Counted from the stretch's first letter, positions 8,967-20,089 are shown. The stretch is 64,000 nt of DNA from Channallabes apus (GCA_030522415.1 CM060107.1:24308571-24372570); one strand, 5' to 3'. Made by a program: numbers and translations. Notes: generated by a model from the sequence alone, not told the origin.

Positions 8967-11900
8967 CCCTATAGATGGCGCCGGTGAGGTCGGCTGCCGT
9001 CACGACTGCTCCGACCACCTTTTCTTTGTTTTTGTTTTTTAAGTTAGTTTTCAGTGTTTTAAAATCGGCAAAATCACCACCATTGAGTACATTAGGTATG
9101 ATAGAGACACTCTTGTTTCTATTGGTATACAATGTACTTACAATTCGACGGTTTTAACTCCGGATCCGAGCTGGCCGAGTGAGATCCTGAGGGAGAACAA
9201 TGGACGCGACGCGAAGCGACGAACCCGAGGGAGACGAGCTGGTGTGAGGAACCGGCTGAGAGCCCGTGCACACCGCACACCTCTGCCTAGCATCCTGCTC
9301 GCCAACGTCCAGTCACTGGAGAACAAACTGGATGACCTCAGGGCCAGGATAAAGTTCCAGAGAGACATTCGGGACTGCAATCTCCTCTGCTTCACCGAGA
9401 CATGGCTGAACCCAGCGGTGCCAGACCACGCCATACAGCCGGCCGAGTTCTTCTCGGTTCACCGCATGGACAGGACGCGGGACTCGGGGAAGTCAAGGGG
9501 AGGCGGCGTGTGCTTAATGGTGAACAACAGCTGGTGCAACAGCGCGAGCGTTGTTCCTCTTACACGCTCCTGCACACCAAACCTGGAACTACTGTCCATC
9601 ATGTGTCGTCCATTTTATCTTCCACGGGAGTTCACATCGGTCATAATCAGCGCCGTTTACATACCTCCACAAGCGGACACTGAAACTGCCTTATGCGAGC
9701 TGCATGAGGCGCTCACACAGCACCAGACACAACACCGGGACGCTGCGCTCATTGTGGCGGGGGATTTTAATAGTGCCAACCTCAAACGCGCAGCGCCGAA
9801 CTTTTATCAGCACATCACCTGCCCCACCAGGGGCGAAAGGACACTGGACCATTGTTATACCACGGTCAAAGACGGTTACAAGGCACAATCTCGTCCAGCG
9901 TTTGGTAAATCCGACCACGCCGCCATTTTCCTCATGCCAAAATATAAACAAAGGCTGAAACAGGAAGTTCCGGTCCTGAGGGAGGTCGCGCGCTGGACGG
10001 ACCAATCGGTGGCCGCGTTACAGGACGCACTCGATGACGCAGACTGGGACATGTTTAGAAACAGCTCCGATGATGACGTCAGCGTGTTTACGGAAGCGGT
10101 TGTGGGATTTATTGAAAAGCTGGCAGGCGATACGGTAGAGAAAAAGACTATCAGAACGTTTCCCAACCAGAAGCCGTGGGTGGATAAAACCATCCGCGAT
10201 GCTCTGAGATCTCGCACAGCTGCCTACAACACGGGACTTGCATCGGGGGACATGGAACCGTACAAGGCTGCGTCATATAACGTCCGGAAGGCGGTGAAAG
10301 AGGCGAAGCAGCGCTACGGGAGAAAACTAGAGTCACAGCTTCAACAGAGTGACTCTAGGAGCCTGTGGCAGGGACTAAGGACAATAACGGACTATAAAGC
10401 ACCAACATCCGGTATGACAAACGCGGACGCGACTCTGGCAGACGAGCTGAACACATTTTACGCTCGCTTCGAGGCTGCAGCTAAAGACGCTAGCAATGCT
10501 AATGCTAACGGCGCTAATGCTAACGGCGCTAATGCTAGCGGCGCTAACGGCTGCAGACAGGAAGACACAGTCAGCACCGGGAACGCGCTCATCATCTCCG
10601 AGCACGACGTGAGGAGAGCCTTCAAGAGAGTGAACACCAGGAAAGCAGCAGGACCAGACGGCATCTCAGGTCGTATCCTCAGAGCCTGCGCAGACCAGCT
10701 AGCACCTGTGTTCACTGAGATATTCAACATCTCTTTATCTCAGTCGGTGATCCCCACATGCTTCAAAGAGTCCATTATTGTTCCTGTTCCAAAGAAACCA
10801 CATCCTGCTTCTCTCAATGACTATCGCCCTGTAGCTCTCACCTCAGTAGTGATGAAGTGCTTTGAACGCCTTATCAGAGACTTCATCATTTCTTCACTAC
10901 CCGACACACTGGACCCACTACAGTTTGCATACCGTCAGAACCGCTCCACAGACGATGCAATCTCTCATCTCCTCCACACATCACTCACTCACCTGGACAC
11001 TAGGAAAGGGAATTATGTTAAAATGCTCTTCATCGACTACAGCTCTGCTTTTAACACAATAATTCCTTCCACACTCACCACCAAGCTGGAGCACCTGGGA
11101 CTGAGCTCATCTATATGTCAGTGGATCTCCAATTTTCTGACTGGCAGACCACAGGCAGTAAGGATGGGTGGACATGTCTCAGCTACACTCACTCTCAGCA
11201 CTGGAGCCCCCCAGGGTTGTGTTCTGAGCCCCCTGCTGTACTCTTTGTACACCCACGACTGCGTGGCCACTACCAACTCCACCTCCATCATCAAGTTTGC
11301 TGACGACACCGTCGTGGTCGGACTGATCACCAACAATGATGAGTCGGACTACCTAGAGGAGATTGGAAATCTGGAGAACTGGTGCCAGAGGAACAATCTC
11401 CTCCTGAACGTCAGTAAGACAAAGGAGCTGATAGTGGACTTTAGTACAAAGCAGGAGAGGAACTACCAGACCCCCGTCATCAACAGGAGCCCAGTGGAGA
11501 GAGTGGACAGCTTCAGATACCTCGGTGTTCACATCACGCAGGACCTATCATGGTCCTGTCACATCAACACCGTGGTGAAAAAAGCCCGGCAGCGTCTCTA
11601 CCACCTCAGACGCTTGAGAGACTTTAGACTGCCCTCCAAGGTGCTCAGGAACTTCTACTCCTGCACCATAGAGAGCATCCTGACGGGAAACATCACGACC
11701 TGGTTCGGGAACAGCACCATGCAGGACAGACGAGCTCTACAGAGGGTGGTGCGATCAGCCGAGCGCATCATCCGCACTGAGCTCCCTGACCTGCACTCCA
11801 TCTACAGCAAGCGGTGCTGGACTAAGGCCAGGAAGATCATGAAGGACCTCAGTCACCCCAGTAATGGACTGTTCTCTTTGTTGCGGTCTGGGAAGAGATT

Positions 11901-12388
11901 CCGCTCCCTAAAGGCCAACACAGAGAGACTGAGGAGGAGCTTCTTCCCGCAGGCGATAAGGTCTCTTAATCACACCTCCACACAGGACTAATAACATCTT
12001 TTAAGCTCACAACACTGACTGGACAATCATGGACACATTCATACACACTTGCACTAAATACTCATACATCTGGACAATTGCACATGTCACCTTTCATGCA
12101 TATTTGCACAACCACGGACACTTTAATACCATATTTCTATATTTTTGCAATATTTTATTATGCCCTTATGCACAGTTAATTTTACAAATTTTACTAGTTA
12201 AAATTATTTCTTAGTATTTCCTTTTTATTGATTATTTATTTTACGTACAAGATTTTATTTTCTTATTTTCTTTCTTTTTAAGGTCACTGGCGGTCGTATA
12301 AAAAGCATTTCACTGCATATTATACTGTGTATGATTGTGTATGTGACTAATAAAATTTGAATTTGAATTTGAATTTGAATTTGAATTT
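8967..12388 (+). mobile_element. CR1/L2/Rex1-type LINE, near full length
   Basis: 3.42 kb element with a GC-rich 5' region (GATGGCGCCGGTGAGGTCGG), one endonuclease-RT ORF, a short 3' UTR and a tail of TTTGAA repeats (about 12352-12388). It is flanked by an 8 bp duplication GATATGCA (8959-8966 and 12389-12396). Outside that duplication lie the two halves of an older, oppositely oriented tail of a related LINE. The poly-hexamer tail and long ORF fit the Jockey superfamily; the exact clade needs a tree. Confidence 0.88.
9244..11991 (+). CDS. LINE ORF2: AP endonuclease plus reverse transcriptase
   Basis: About 915 codons without a stop. Endonuclease motifs come first: LLANVQSLENK, CFTETWLN, VYIPPQ, AGDFNSANL, LDHCYT and KSDHAAIF. 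An Ala/Asn/Gly-rich linker ([20 protein letters not shown]) follows. RT comes next: [41 protein letters not shown] and FADDTVV (the catalytic FADD box). The C-terminus ends with the usual LINE thumb and Cys-poor tail. The position given starts at GTG; the same frame is open upstream past 9061 without an early ATG. True translation may therefore begin upstream, or a frameshift separates it from the ATG frame at 8975. Nicking and target-primed reverse transcription of the element RNA are the family roles. Looks capable of function apart from the unclear start. Confidence 0.85.
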   Translation: MRNRLRARAHRTPLPSILLANVQSLENKLDDLRARIKFQRDIRDCNLLCFTETWLNPAVPDHAIQPAEFFSVHRMDRTRDSGKSRGGGVCLMVNNSWCNSASVVPLTRSCTPNLELLSIMCRPFYLPREFTSVIISAVYIPPQADTETALCELHEALTQHQTQHRDAALIVAGDFNSANLKRAAPNFYQHITCPTRGERTLDHCYTTVKDGYKAQSRPAFGKSDHAAIFLMPKYKQRLKQEVPVLREVARWTDQSVAALQDALDDADWDMFRNSSDDDVSVFTEAVVGFIEKLAGDTVEKKTIRTFPNQKPWVDKTIRDALRSRTAAYNTGLASGDMEPYKAASYNVRKAVKEAKQRYGRKLESQLQQSDSRSLWQGLRTITDYKAPTSGMTNADATLADELNTFYARFEAAAKDASNANANGANANGANASGANGCRQEDTVSTGNALIISEHDVRRAFKRVNTRKAAGPDGISGRILRACADQLAPVFTEIFNISLSQSVIPTCFKESIIVPVPKKPHPASLNDYRPVALTSVVMKCFERLIRDFIISSLPDTLDPLQFAYRQNRSTDDAISHLLHTSLTHLDTRKGNYVKMLFIDYSSAFNTIIPSTLTTKLEHLGLSSSICQWISNFLTGRPQAVRMGGHVSATLTLSTGAPQGCVLSPLLYSLYTHDCVATTNSTSIIKFADDTVVVGLITNNDESDYLEEIGNLENWCQRNNLLLNVSKTKELIVDFSTKQERNYQTPVINRSPVERVDSFRYLGVHITQDLSWSCHINTVVKKARQRLYHLRRLRDFRLPSKVLRNFYSCTIESILTGNITTWFGNSTMQDRRALQRVVRSAERIIRTELPDLHSIYSKRCWTKARKIMKDLSHPSNGLFSLLRSGKRFRSLKANTERLRRSFFPQAIRSLNHTSTQD

Positions 12389-12480
12389 GATATGCAGTGA
12401 AATGCTTAATTCTTTGCATATCGCAGCTTCTTGCTGGTAGGCAGGGGTCAGAGCGCAGGGTTTGCCAGTTTACAGCAAGG
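12389..12480 (-). repeat. Older LINE 3' tail, right part
   Basis: GATATGCAGTGAAATGCTT is the reverse complement of the LINE 3' UTR (AAGCATTTCACTGCATAT) and continues the tail broken at 8966. The remainder to about 12480 is weaker. 12480-12836 holds nothing I recognise. Confidence 0.65.
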
Positions 12481-12836
12481 GTGAGGGTGTGGTATCTCCA
12501 AAGTCAGTATTATGTTAGTTCTATATACACAGTGTATCTTTATTATTTTGCTCTGTGTTTTACACCTTTGTTTTAAGGCTGACACTAGGCATTTCAGTAT
12601 TATTTATGTTTACCTACCTGCATCATCTGTCAAGGAGAATGAATAGTATTTTATACTTTGTGAGCTGGAATGTTAAGGTTTTAAACCACACCACGAGATG
12701 TTGGAATGTTTTAAGAGCCCAACACAGGGCTTTAGAGAGGGTCAATGAAACAGGAGTTGTCTCTTTCTTTTTTTTCTCTTTCTTTTAAATCATTCTCCTT
12801 GCTCATACCTTGCACCACAACTATCTTTGGTCCTAC

Positions 12837-13294
12837 AGATGTTGCCTTTAAGACTGCGCGTGTTTTCCCGCGAGAGACCGCAATTTAGCGCGCGGCGTGC
12901 CGCGACTTGCCGGAGGCAACATTTAGGAATTTAAAATAAATGTGTTGTGCTTCACTGAATATCCGCCAGATGGCGCAAGGAAGGAGTTTATCTAAAAGCC
13001 GGACCAAGTACAAATGAATTGTGTATAAGGTTAACCGCACTGAAAAAAGTAAACCTAGCTGTCGTTCGTTTAATGTGTTTTTTTCTCATTCCATTAGTTA
13101 AAAAAATATTAATTTGCTCTTTTAAACTAAGGTGTCTAATTTATGCTCATGGGTGAATCTTTTTTTTTTACTTTAGTTGAATGCTATTGACAGCAGGGAA
13201 CCAAAGTGAAATATTTCATTTTGATCAAGGCACTTTTATTAGATTGTGTGATTTGCACATGCGCAGTCTTTAAACCGTAGTTTTGCCAGTATAC
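12837..13294 (+). repeat. Tandem promoter-like unit, copy 1
   Basis: 458 bp unit followed directly by a second copy. It contains a CTCF/YY1-like CCGCCAGATGGCGC (12963-12976), a CGCG-rich block near 12880-12905, an ACTGAAAAAAGTAAACCTAG block and an NRF1-like TGCACATGCGCA (13254-13265). There is no ORF. The order GC-rich block, motif, AT-rich block, NRF1-like site is the same in both copies. Confidence 0.7.
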
Positions 13295-13860
13295 AGATGT
13301 CGCCCTTAAAACCCTGCGTGTTTTCCCGCGGGATGCCGCAATTTAGCGCGCGGCGTGCCGCGTCTTGCCGGAGGCAACATTCGGGAATTTTAAATAAATG
13401 TGTTGCGCTTCACTGAATATCCGCCAGATGGCGCATGGAAGGACTTGTACCAAGTACAACAATGAATGTAAGGACGCGGATGAACAGTGCTGAAGCGAAC
13501 ATGAATTTTATTTTGTTTTATAATAGATCTTTCATGATGAATGAGTGTATATGTGCTTCACATTATCAAACACAGGCAAAGGAGACAGAAATTATTGAGG
13601 GATCCACTGAAAAAAAGTAAACCTAGTTTAATGTGTTTTTTTTCTCATTCCATTAGTAAAAAAAATAATTTGCTCTTTTTAACTGAAGTGTCTAATTTAT
13701 GCTTATGGGTGAATATTTTTTTTTTTTTTTTTTTTTTTTTAGTATAATGCTGTTTACAGCAGGAAACCAAAGTGAAATATTTCATTTTGATCAAGGTACT
13801 CTTATTAGGTTGAGTGTGATTTGCGCATGCGCAGTCTTTAGACCATAGTTTTGCCGGTAT
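13295..13860 (+). repeat. Tandem promoter-like unit, copy 2
   Basis: Second copy of the preceding unit with about 110 extra bases (about 13459-13575, similar to 31718-31795) and a longer poly-T run. It keeps CCGCCAGATGGCGC (13421-13434) and has a perfect NRF1 palindrome TGCGCATGCGCA (13822-13833). It abuts module D1, whose exon-like sequence lies downstream, so it may be the promoter side of that module. Confidence 0.7.
13822..13833. promoter_or_regulatory. NRF1-like palindrome
   Basis: TGCGCATGCGCA matches the known NRF1 consensus exactly and sits about 230 bp upstream of the D1 splice donor. Binding is inferred from motif only. Confidence 0.5.
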
Positions 13861-14690
13861 AATTTTATTTCCGCCTCAAACCGGAGCATGACGTTGAAAC
13901 AAGTAAGGAAGGATATCAGAACCTGTATTTCAGTTACTGTTAGTTAAAGCCCCTGATTAAACTTAAATCTAATCCATTCACAAAGGACATTTCTGCTTCA
14001 AACCGTGTCTCATGACCTCATGACGCAGCATTTTCAGGGACTGAATCACATGCGGGTGGAGATTCTCAAAGAAAACTCCTTTAAACCAGGTAAGAAAGCA
14101 AACTCATGTCATTTCTATGTTAAATGTATCTCTTCTATGAGCAAATTCATGATTTATGTCAGGAACAACTACTTTGTAGATTGAGTTTTGTGTCCGTGTT
14201 TGCTACTGTAGCTAAAACCACCTATATTACCTGCATTAGCATTAGCTAACTAACGTGGTGATTTTCAAAAACACCGGAGTTTATACAGTAAGTCAGCGGC
14301 GCCGAAGAAAATAATTATATTTAAGTACCGTTGGTTAACGATGTAAACATTAATAGGAAAGTGACGTAAACATAGAACAAGCTAATTTGGAGTGAGTGCT
14401 GTTTGTAGTGTACTGCTTTCTATACTTTATACACACTGTAATTAAGATTTGCTAACATAAGAACTTGAGCCAGTCCAATTTTTGTTTTTACCTTTTTTTT
14501 TTTTTTTTAAAGATCAGTAATGAGTTTCTGAGAATTATATCTGCTCCACTTCAAGCAAGATTACTGGTTTCCTTGGACAAGCAACACTACAAACTAATTG
14601 AGATCATCAGAAACTAGGGAGGAACCCGTCAGAGAGAAGACCAGAGATATAATCTTCATCTTCAAGTTCTTGATCTGGTATGTATGGTAC
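13861..14690 (+). pseudogene. Module D1: decayed SAMD3-like exons
   Basis: Direct repeat of 25282-28036 (with Tc1 copy T2 removed). It holds an ATGCGGGTGGAG start followed by a donor CCAG|GTAAGA near 14088, a 330 bp intron-like gap, and a poly-T acceptor TTTAAAG at 14512. The exon at 14513-14677 ends at a GTATGT donor. The exon begins ISNEFLRIISAPLQARLLVS and continues KQHYKLIEIIRN, then hits a TAG and an extra base, so it is broken here. The pattern (EFLRI..PLQ..LL..LD....L.E....KGG) resembles the C-terminal module of multi-copy teleost SAMD3-like proteins, recalled from memory. Compared with D2 it lacks about 300 bp of intron. Unit A sequence follows directly. Confidence 0.5.
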
Positions 14691-15801
14691 GGTTCAGGAC
14701 CAGGGAGGGAGCCGGAGGGAGCAGAACAAAGAGATGATATTGCCAGCACCAGCACAGGGAGCACAGTTTTAGTTTAGATCTCATGTTTACATTTTATTGT
14801 ATGTTGATGGCTTGACTGTAAACAACAAACAATGCAATAAATGTATAAAAAATATATATATATTTATTGTCTCTTTCCAGGACCAGGCATATCGTTCAAT
14901 TATTTTTTGGCCAAATAGGCAGTCGTAACAAGAGGTGAGGGCGCGCGCGTCATCACATGTGCTTAGCCGACTCTGCGTTCACCGTAAACTTCAATATACA
15001 TAGACGTTTATATTTTTGTTTATTTGTATATGTATGTTATTAATTTTACTTTTTTAGAGATTGTATGTGCGTGCACGGAGAGTATGTGTTAAGTTTATGT
15101 GGATAAGTTGATAAGTGTATCAGAAAGCATTAAAATGTTCATTTGAATTAAAATGACACACACACGTCTGTGTATACAGTATATCAATTACATATATATC
15201 AATTTCATTAGTTTGTTCATTCTATTTGAAGCTTCGGATGTTTTTTTTTTTTTGGTTTGGTTAGATTAGTTCTGAACTCGCTTCCTTGAAACTATCGCTA
15301 AAACAATGACACACACACATAGACACACAGACACACACACTCCCCTGAGCCCTCGGGAAACATCCAATCACCATCGGTATACAAATGAGTCAAGACGCAG
15401 CCTAACGTGGTGTCGTGTCGGATTTCAGTGGTCACGGAGTGGGAAGACTTTGAAGAAGCTGCAGTGACAGTGAACAGCTGAACAACTTCACTTTTCCGTT
15501 TACCTCTGAGGAAAAAAAGCTGTATTTTGTTTGTTTATGTCTAGAATTTTTATAGTAGTAAGAGAGAGTTATAGTTTGGTCTGTATTGTAGTTCGCACCC
15601 TTGTAGAGAATAAATAAATGAATAACACCTTCATATCCCCTCTCAAGAGTGTCATAGTCCATTGTTAGTTTTAATGATCTGGCTGAAACTAATTATCACT
15701 ACATAAGTACCCTAACACCATTGATCATGAGTCTCAGCTGAACCTAATTCTATACTTGTAACAGAAAATGTAGATGCAGATTCCAAATGTGTACTTATAT
15801 A

Positions 15802-15867
<66 letters not shown>

Positions 15868-15985
15868 GTGTGTGTGTGTGTGTGTGTAGGCTCTACGCAG
15901 GGGCAAGAGAGGGCAGCGCACCCTTAAATGTCTGCACATGTTAATATATTCCTAAAATGTATATATTACAAGTTGATGAACTGAT
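14690..15985 (-). repeat. Unit A, inverted copy 2 (partial)
   Basis: Reverse complement of about 3250-5180 with internal deletions: sequence equivalent to 3910-4330 is missing, as is part of 4760-4950. It ends at about 15985 in the CTGATCTGCGGTAGCG block, then unrelated sequence begins. Confidence 0.75.
15803..15889. repeat. (GATA)n-(GT)n microsatellite
   Basis: About 16 GATA units followed by about 11 GT units, the long allele-like version of the tract at 3373-3437. Confidence 0.92.
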
Positions 15986-17080
15986 CTGCGGTAGCGATGA
16001 CGTCACAGTCCGACAGCTTTAGAATGATGTTTGATCAGGTCTACTGTATATTCTGAACATAGAACTGCAAAATGTCTGATACAGTACTTCGGGGGAAACA
16101 AAGACTTAAACTGTTAAGTAATAACATTATTAATAACAAATATGTAATAGTTTTGATATTTGAAAATTTTTTATTTTAATGTAAAAGGACTATAGATAGA
16201 GACTTATAAGCAGCTGGTGTATCCGGGTTGTTTAATGAACTTTAAGCAAAAAGACAACATGTATTCATCTGTTTTATATAAATTACTGTTTTAACTTTGA
16301 CTAGTTTTGGAAGAATAAATTGAATTGTTAAAGTGATGTTTTGCGTGTTTTAATTTTGGGGGATTGTTTGGGTATTTAAAATTTGTTTAGTTGAACCAAC
16401 AACTTCAATGGGCAAAAAATGGGACACAACTTTGTTTTAAATAGTCAAAGAGTTGGGCTGAAAATAATAATAATAATTATTGATCATAGAAACAAATGAA
16501 ACCAGTTAAACACTTGATTATATGTATTTGTGATTGTGACCCATAATGATTTTTTCTCAGTATAAATAAATGTTTTGGGTTTTAAGAACTCCAAAAGAGC
16601 AACGACAAACTTGGTATTCTCCATTGAGGTTTCTCACCTTCCACTCCTGGTGTTAATTGCTCTGTGTGTGCGTGTGTGTTTTTGGCGGGGGGATGGGTGT
16701 GTGTGTGCTTTCGGCTGTTCAGCAGTTCTAAACACAAGCACAGTTTTTGTCCTTAACTAAAATACTTCAATACGTTAATAATGAATTTATTTTGTTGAAT
16801 AAGGTAATAAGCGATATTTAAACCAAACCAGTAAGTTAAGTAAGTGTTCCATACATTAAAGTACTGTGTATAACCAAGTGCCCTAGCAAACACAGTTACA
16901 GTACAGTTTAGAGTACAAACAGAGTGTGTGCGCTGGGGGGATTGGAAGGTGAGTGAGAATACTCATTTACAAGACAAAAGACGGTCAGAGGCAGCGCCGT
17001 TCTAGACCAGACAACACGGGGTGGGGGGAGGGGGGCATCATGTTCGAGCACTGTTTTTACCTGGCCTTACTGTATAGTAA
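15986..17080. other. No recognised feature
   Basis: AT-rich sequence, a GT run near 16664-16710 and a G-run near 17020. No element ends, exon signals or long ORFs seen. Confidence 0.5.
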
Positions 17081-17084
17081 CAGT

Positions 17085-17370
17085 ATTGTATTTGCTGAAT
17101 TGTGTTGAGGCACGCAAACCCCCAGACCACAATAATATATAATTATATAATAAAATATCCTTAATCCAGATTTTATCAATGACATAACATTTATCTAAGC
17201 TGGATGGTCAAATTCTCAAAAACGTTTAACCTAAAGTGAGACTTAACACACTATAACTAAAATATTTACAAAACTGAAAGGTTGTCTTATGAATAATAAA
17301 AAATACAAACTAAATTAAAACAGATGGGCTGTTGAACAGATCATAATATGTTTTATGTTTTCTGATTATA
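17085..17370 (-). repeat. Dispersed repeat G, copy 2
   Basis: Reverse complement of 90-425, including the block AGAATTTGACCATCCAGC and the AAAACTGAAAGGTTGTC block on the plus strand. No coding content. 17371-17740 holds nothing I recognise. Confidence 0.6.
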
Positions 17371-17779
17371 AATGATATATGGGTTGATTTTAGAAAGGCT
17401 AAATCAAATAGCTAGTTTTGGTAATGTCAGTCCAGTAACTATACTATGTAAAAGTAATTATAATATGAATTAATTAAGGGCAGGACCTAACCTAATGTTA
17501 ATAATTTACACCATGATAACATTAGTATTCATGTTTTTGTATTTTTGTATTAACATTTTAAATGTTCAAATGAACGTTTCAGAGTATATAATTTGTCGTG
17601 TCATCTGTGATTGAGACCCATGAGTTAAATTGAAATATTTTTTATAGGTAGTAAGCCAGGTTTTAGTAACCTGCTTTAGTAATGGGCTCTAAAAGACAAT
17701 GGAACATGACAGAACGTGCGAGTTGACGCCCATGCACAGATTAAAATGTTCATTTGAATTAAAATGACACACGCATGTC

Positions 17780-17790
<11 letters not shown>

Positions 17791-17841
<51 letters not shown>
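17791..17841. repeat. (TA)n microsatellite, left of T1
   Basis: About 25 TA units. With the matching tract at 19463-19513 it forms the target into which Tc1 copy T1 inserted. Confidence 0.92.
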
Positions 17842-17844
<3 letters not shown>

Positions 17845-19459
17845 TGGTGTGAAAAACTATTTGCCCCCTTCCTGATTTCTTATTCTTTTGCATATTTGTC
17901 ACACTTAAATGTTTCTGCTGATCAAAAACCATTAACTATTAGTCAAAGATAACATAATTGAACACAAAATGCAGTTTTTAAATGAAGGTTTACGTTATTA
18001 AGGGAGAAAAAAAACTCCAAATCTACATGGCCCTGTGTGAAAAAATGATTGCCCCCCTTGTTAAAAAATAACGTAACTGTGGTTTATCACACCTGAGTTC
18101 AATTTCTGTAGTCACCCCCAGGCCTGATTACTGCCACACCTGTTTCAATCAAGAAATCACTTAAATAGGAGCTACCTGACACAGAGAAGTAGACCAAAAG
18201 CACCTCAAAAGCTAGACATCATGCCAAGATCCAAAGAAATTCAGGAACAAATGAGAACAAAAGTAATTGAGATCTATCAGTCTGGTAAAGGTTATAAAGC
18301 CATTTCTAAAGCTTTGGGACTCCAGCGAACCACAGTGAGAGCCATTATCCACAAATGGCAAAAACATGGAACAGTGGTGAACCTTCCCAGGAGTGGCCAG
18401 CCGACCAAAATTACCCCAAGAGCGCAGAGACAACTCATCCGAGAGGCCACAAAAGACCCCAGGACAACATCTAAAGAACTGCAGGCCTCACTTGCCTCAA
18501 TTAAGGTCAGTGTTCACGACTCCACCATAAGAAAGAGACTGGGCAAAAACGGCCTGCATGGCAGATTTCCAAGGCGCAAACCACTTTTAAGCAAAAAGAA
18601 CATTAAGGCTCGTCTCAATTTTGCTAAAAAAACATCTCAATGATTGCCAAGACTTTTGGGAAAATACCTTGTGGATCGACGAGACAAAAGTTGAACTTTT
18701 TGGAAGATGCGTGTCCCGTTACATCTGGCGTAAAAGTAACACAGCATTTCAGAAAAAGAACATCATACCAACAGTAAAATATGGTGGTGGTAGTGTGATG
18801 GTCTGGGGTTGTTTTGCTGCTTCAGGACCTGGAAGGCTTGCTGTGATAGATGGAACCATGAATTCTACTGTCTACCAAAAAATCCTGAAGGAGAATGTCC
18901 GGCCATCTGTTCGTCAACTCAAGCTGAAGTGATCTTGGGTGCTACAGCAGGACAATGACCCAAAACACACCAGCAAATCCACCTCTGAATGGCTGAAGAA
19001 AAACAAAATGAAGACTTTGGAGTGGCCTAGTCAAAGTCCTGACCTGAATCCTATTGAGATGTTGTGGCATGACCTTAAAAAGGCGGTTCATGCTAGAAAA
19101 CCCTCAAATAAAGCTGAATTACAACAATTCTGCAAAGATGAGTGGGCCAAAATTCCTCCAGAGCGCTGTAAAAGACTTGTTGCAAGTTATCGCAAACGCT
19201 TGATTGCAGTTATTGCTGCTAAGGGTGGCCCAATCAGTTATTAGGTTCAGGGGGCAATTACTTTTTCACACAGGGCCATGTAGGTTTGGATTTTTTTTCT
19301 CCCTAAATAATAAAACAACTCATTTAAAAACTGCATTTTGTGTTTACTTGTGTTATCTTTGACTAATAGTTAAATGTGTTTGATGATCAGAAACATTTTG
19401 TGTGACAAACATGCAAAAGAATAAGAAATCAGGAGGGGGGCAAATAGTTTTTCACACCA

Positions 19460-19462
<3 letters not shown>
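17842..19462 (+). mobile_element. Tc1-type transposon T1
   Basis: 1621 bp element bounded by inverted ends CAGTGGTGTGAAAAACTA and its complement, with TA on each side inside a (TA)n tract. The terminal inverted similarity continues for well over 100 bp. It encodes a broken copy of the transposase that is intact in T2. Same family as T2 and T3 by identical termini and length. Confidence 0.95.
18221..19244 (+). pseudogene. Tc1-type transposase, frameshifted (T1)
   Basis: Same protein as T2 (340 aa). It starts MPRSKEIQEQMRTKVIEIYQ with the paired-like helix-turn-helix DNA-binding region (about residues 1-110). One extra A in an A-run near 18631 breaks the frame, and an in-frame TGA replaces an Arg codon at 18930-18932. 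All three catalytic blocks survive in pieces: [20 protein letters not shown] and [10 protein letters not shown]. Not functional as read. Confidence 0.93.

Positions 19463-19513
<51 letters not shown>
19463..19513. repeat. (TA)n microsatellite, right of T1
   Basis: About 25 TA units continuing the tract split by T1. Confidence 0.9.
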
Positions 19514-19514
<1 letters not shown>

Positions 19515-19515
<1 letters not shown>

Positions 19516-19965
19516 CCCTAAAAAATGCTGGGTTAAAAACAATCTGGGTTGTTTTTAACCCAGCTGCTGGGTAAATATAGGACTAACTAAATGCTGGGTT
19601 AATTTAACCCAGCAAGATGGGTTAAATATTCAATCCAAATGCTAGGTGATATTTAACTATAATGCTGGGTTAATTCTACCACATAAATGGTTCAAATGTT
19701 CTACCCATATGTTTGGGGTTTGTTGGTTCATTTTAACTGGAATGTTGGGTTAATTCTACCTCACAAATAGGTTATTATTATTTTCATGTTTTACAGTGAA
19801 TCTGTAAAAAAAACACCCATGTCTATTAAACAGTTAAATTATTTTGATATACTTGCCTATTACAAAAAAACATACATATATGCAATAAACACCATCCTAT
19901 TACATGTTCTTAGAAAAAAATATTTATTTTTCAAAAGCACAAGAACAGATAATCAACAGCGACAT
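19515..19965 (+). repeat. Repeat H, CCCAGC-rich element (copy 1)
   Basis: Contains many copies of TGCTGGGTTAA and its complement TTAACCCAGC in close succession, then an A/T-rich right part ending near GAACAGATAATCAAC. The reverse complement occurs at 61836-62220, continued at 56640-56709, split there by a full-length L2 LINE. This copy is the uninterrupted version. Probably a non-autonomous DNA element; no TIR or target duplication could be fixed. Confidence 0.65.
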
Positions 19966-20089
19966 CATTACTATACTATCATTGATAAGGGCGGGATGGA
20001 GTAATTGCACAAATAGACTGAGGCAGCTTCTACAGAGCAGGATCTCTCTGTGACTTCAGATATCTTTTCTGAAGAACAAAACTATCCAG

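Noticed and set aside
17764..17952. ORF with alternating Tyr-Ile repeats
   Set aside because: Encoded by the (TA)n tract next to Tc1 copy T1.
18212..18433. ORF on the strand opposite the Tc1 transposase (also 27312-27533 and 29888-30160)
   Set aside because: Recurs only because it is the antisense of the conserved helix-turn-helix region; not an independent gene.
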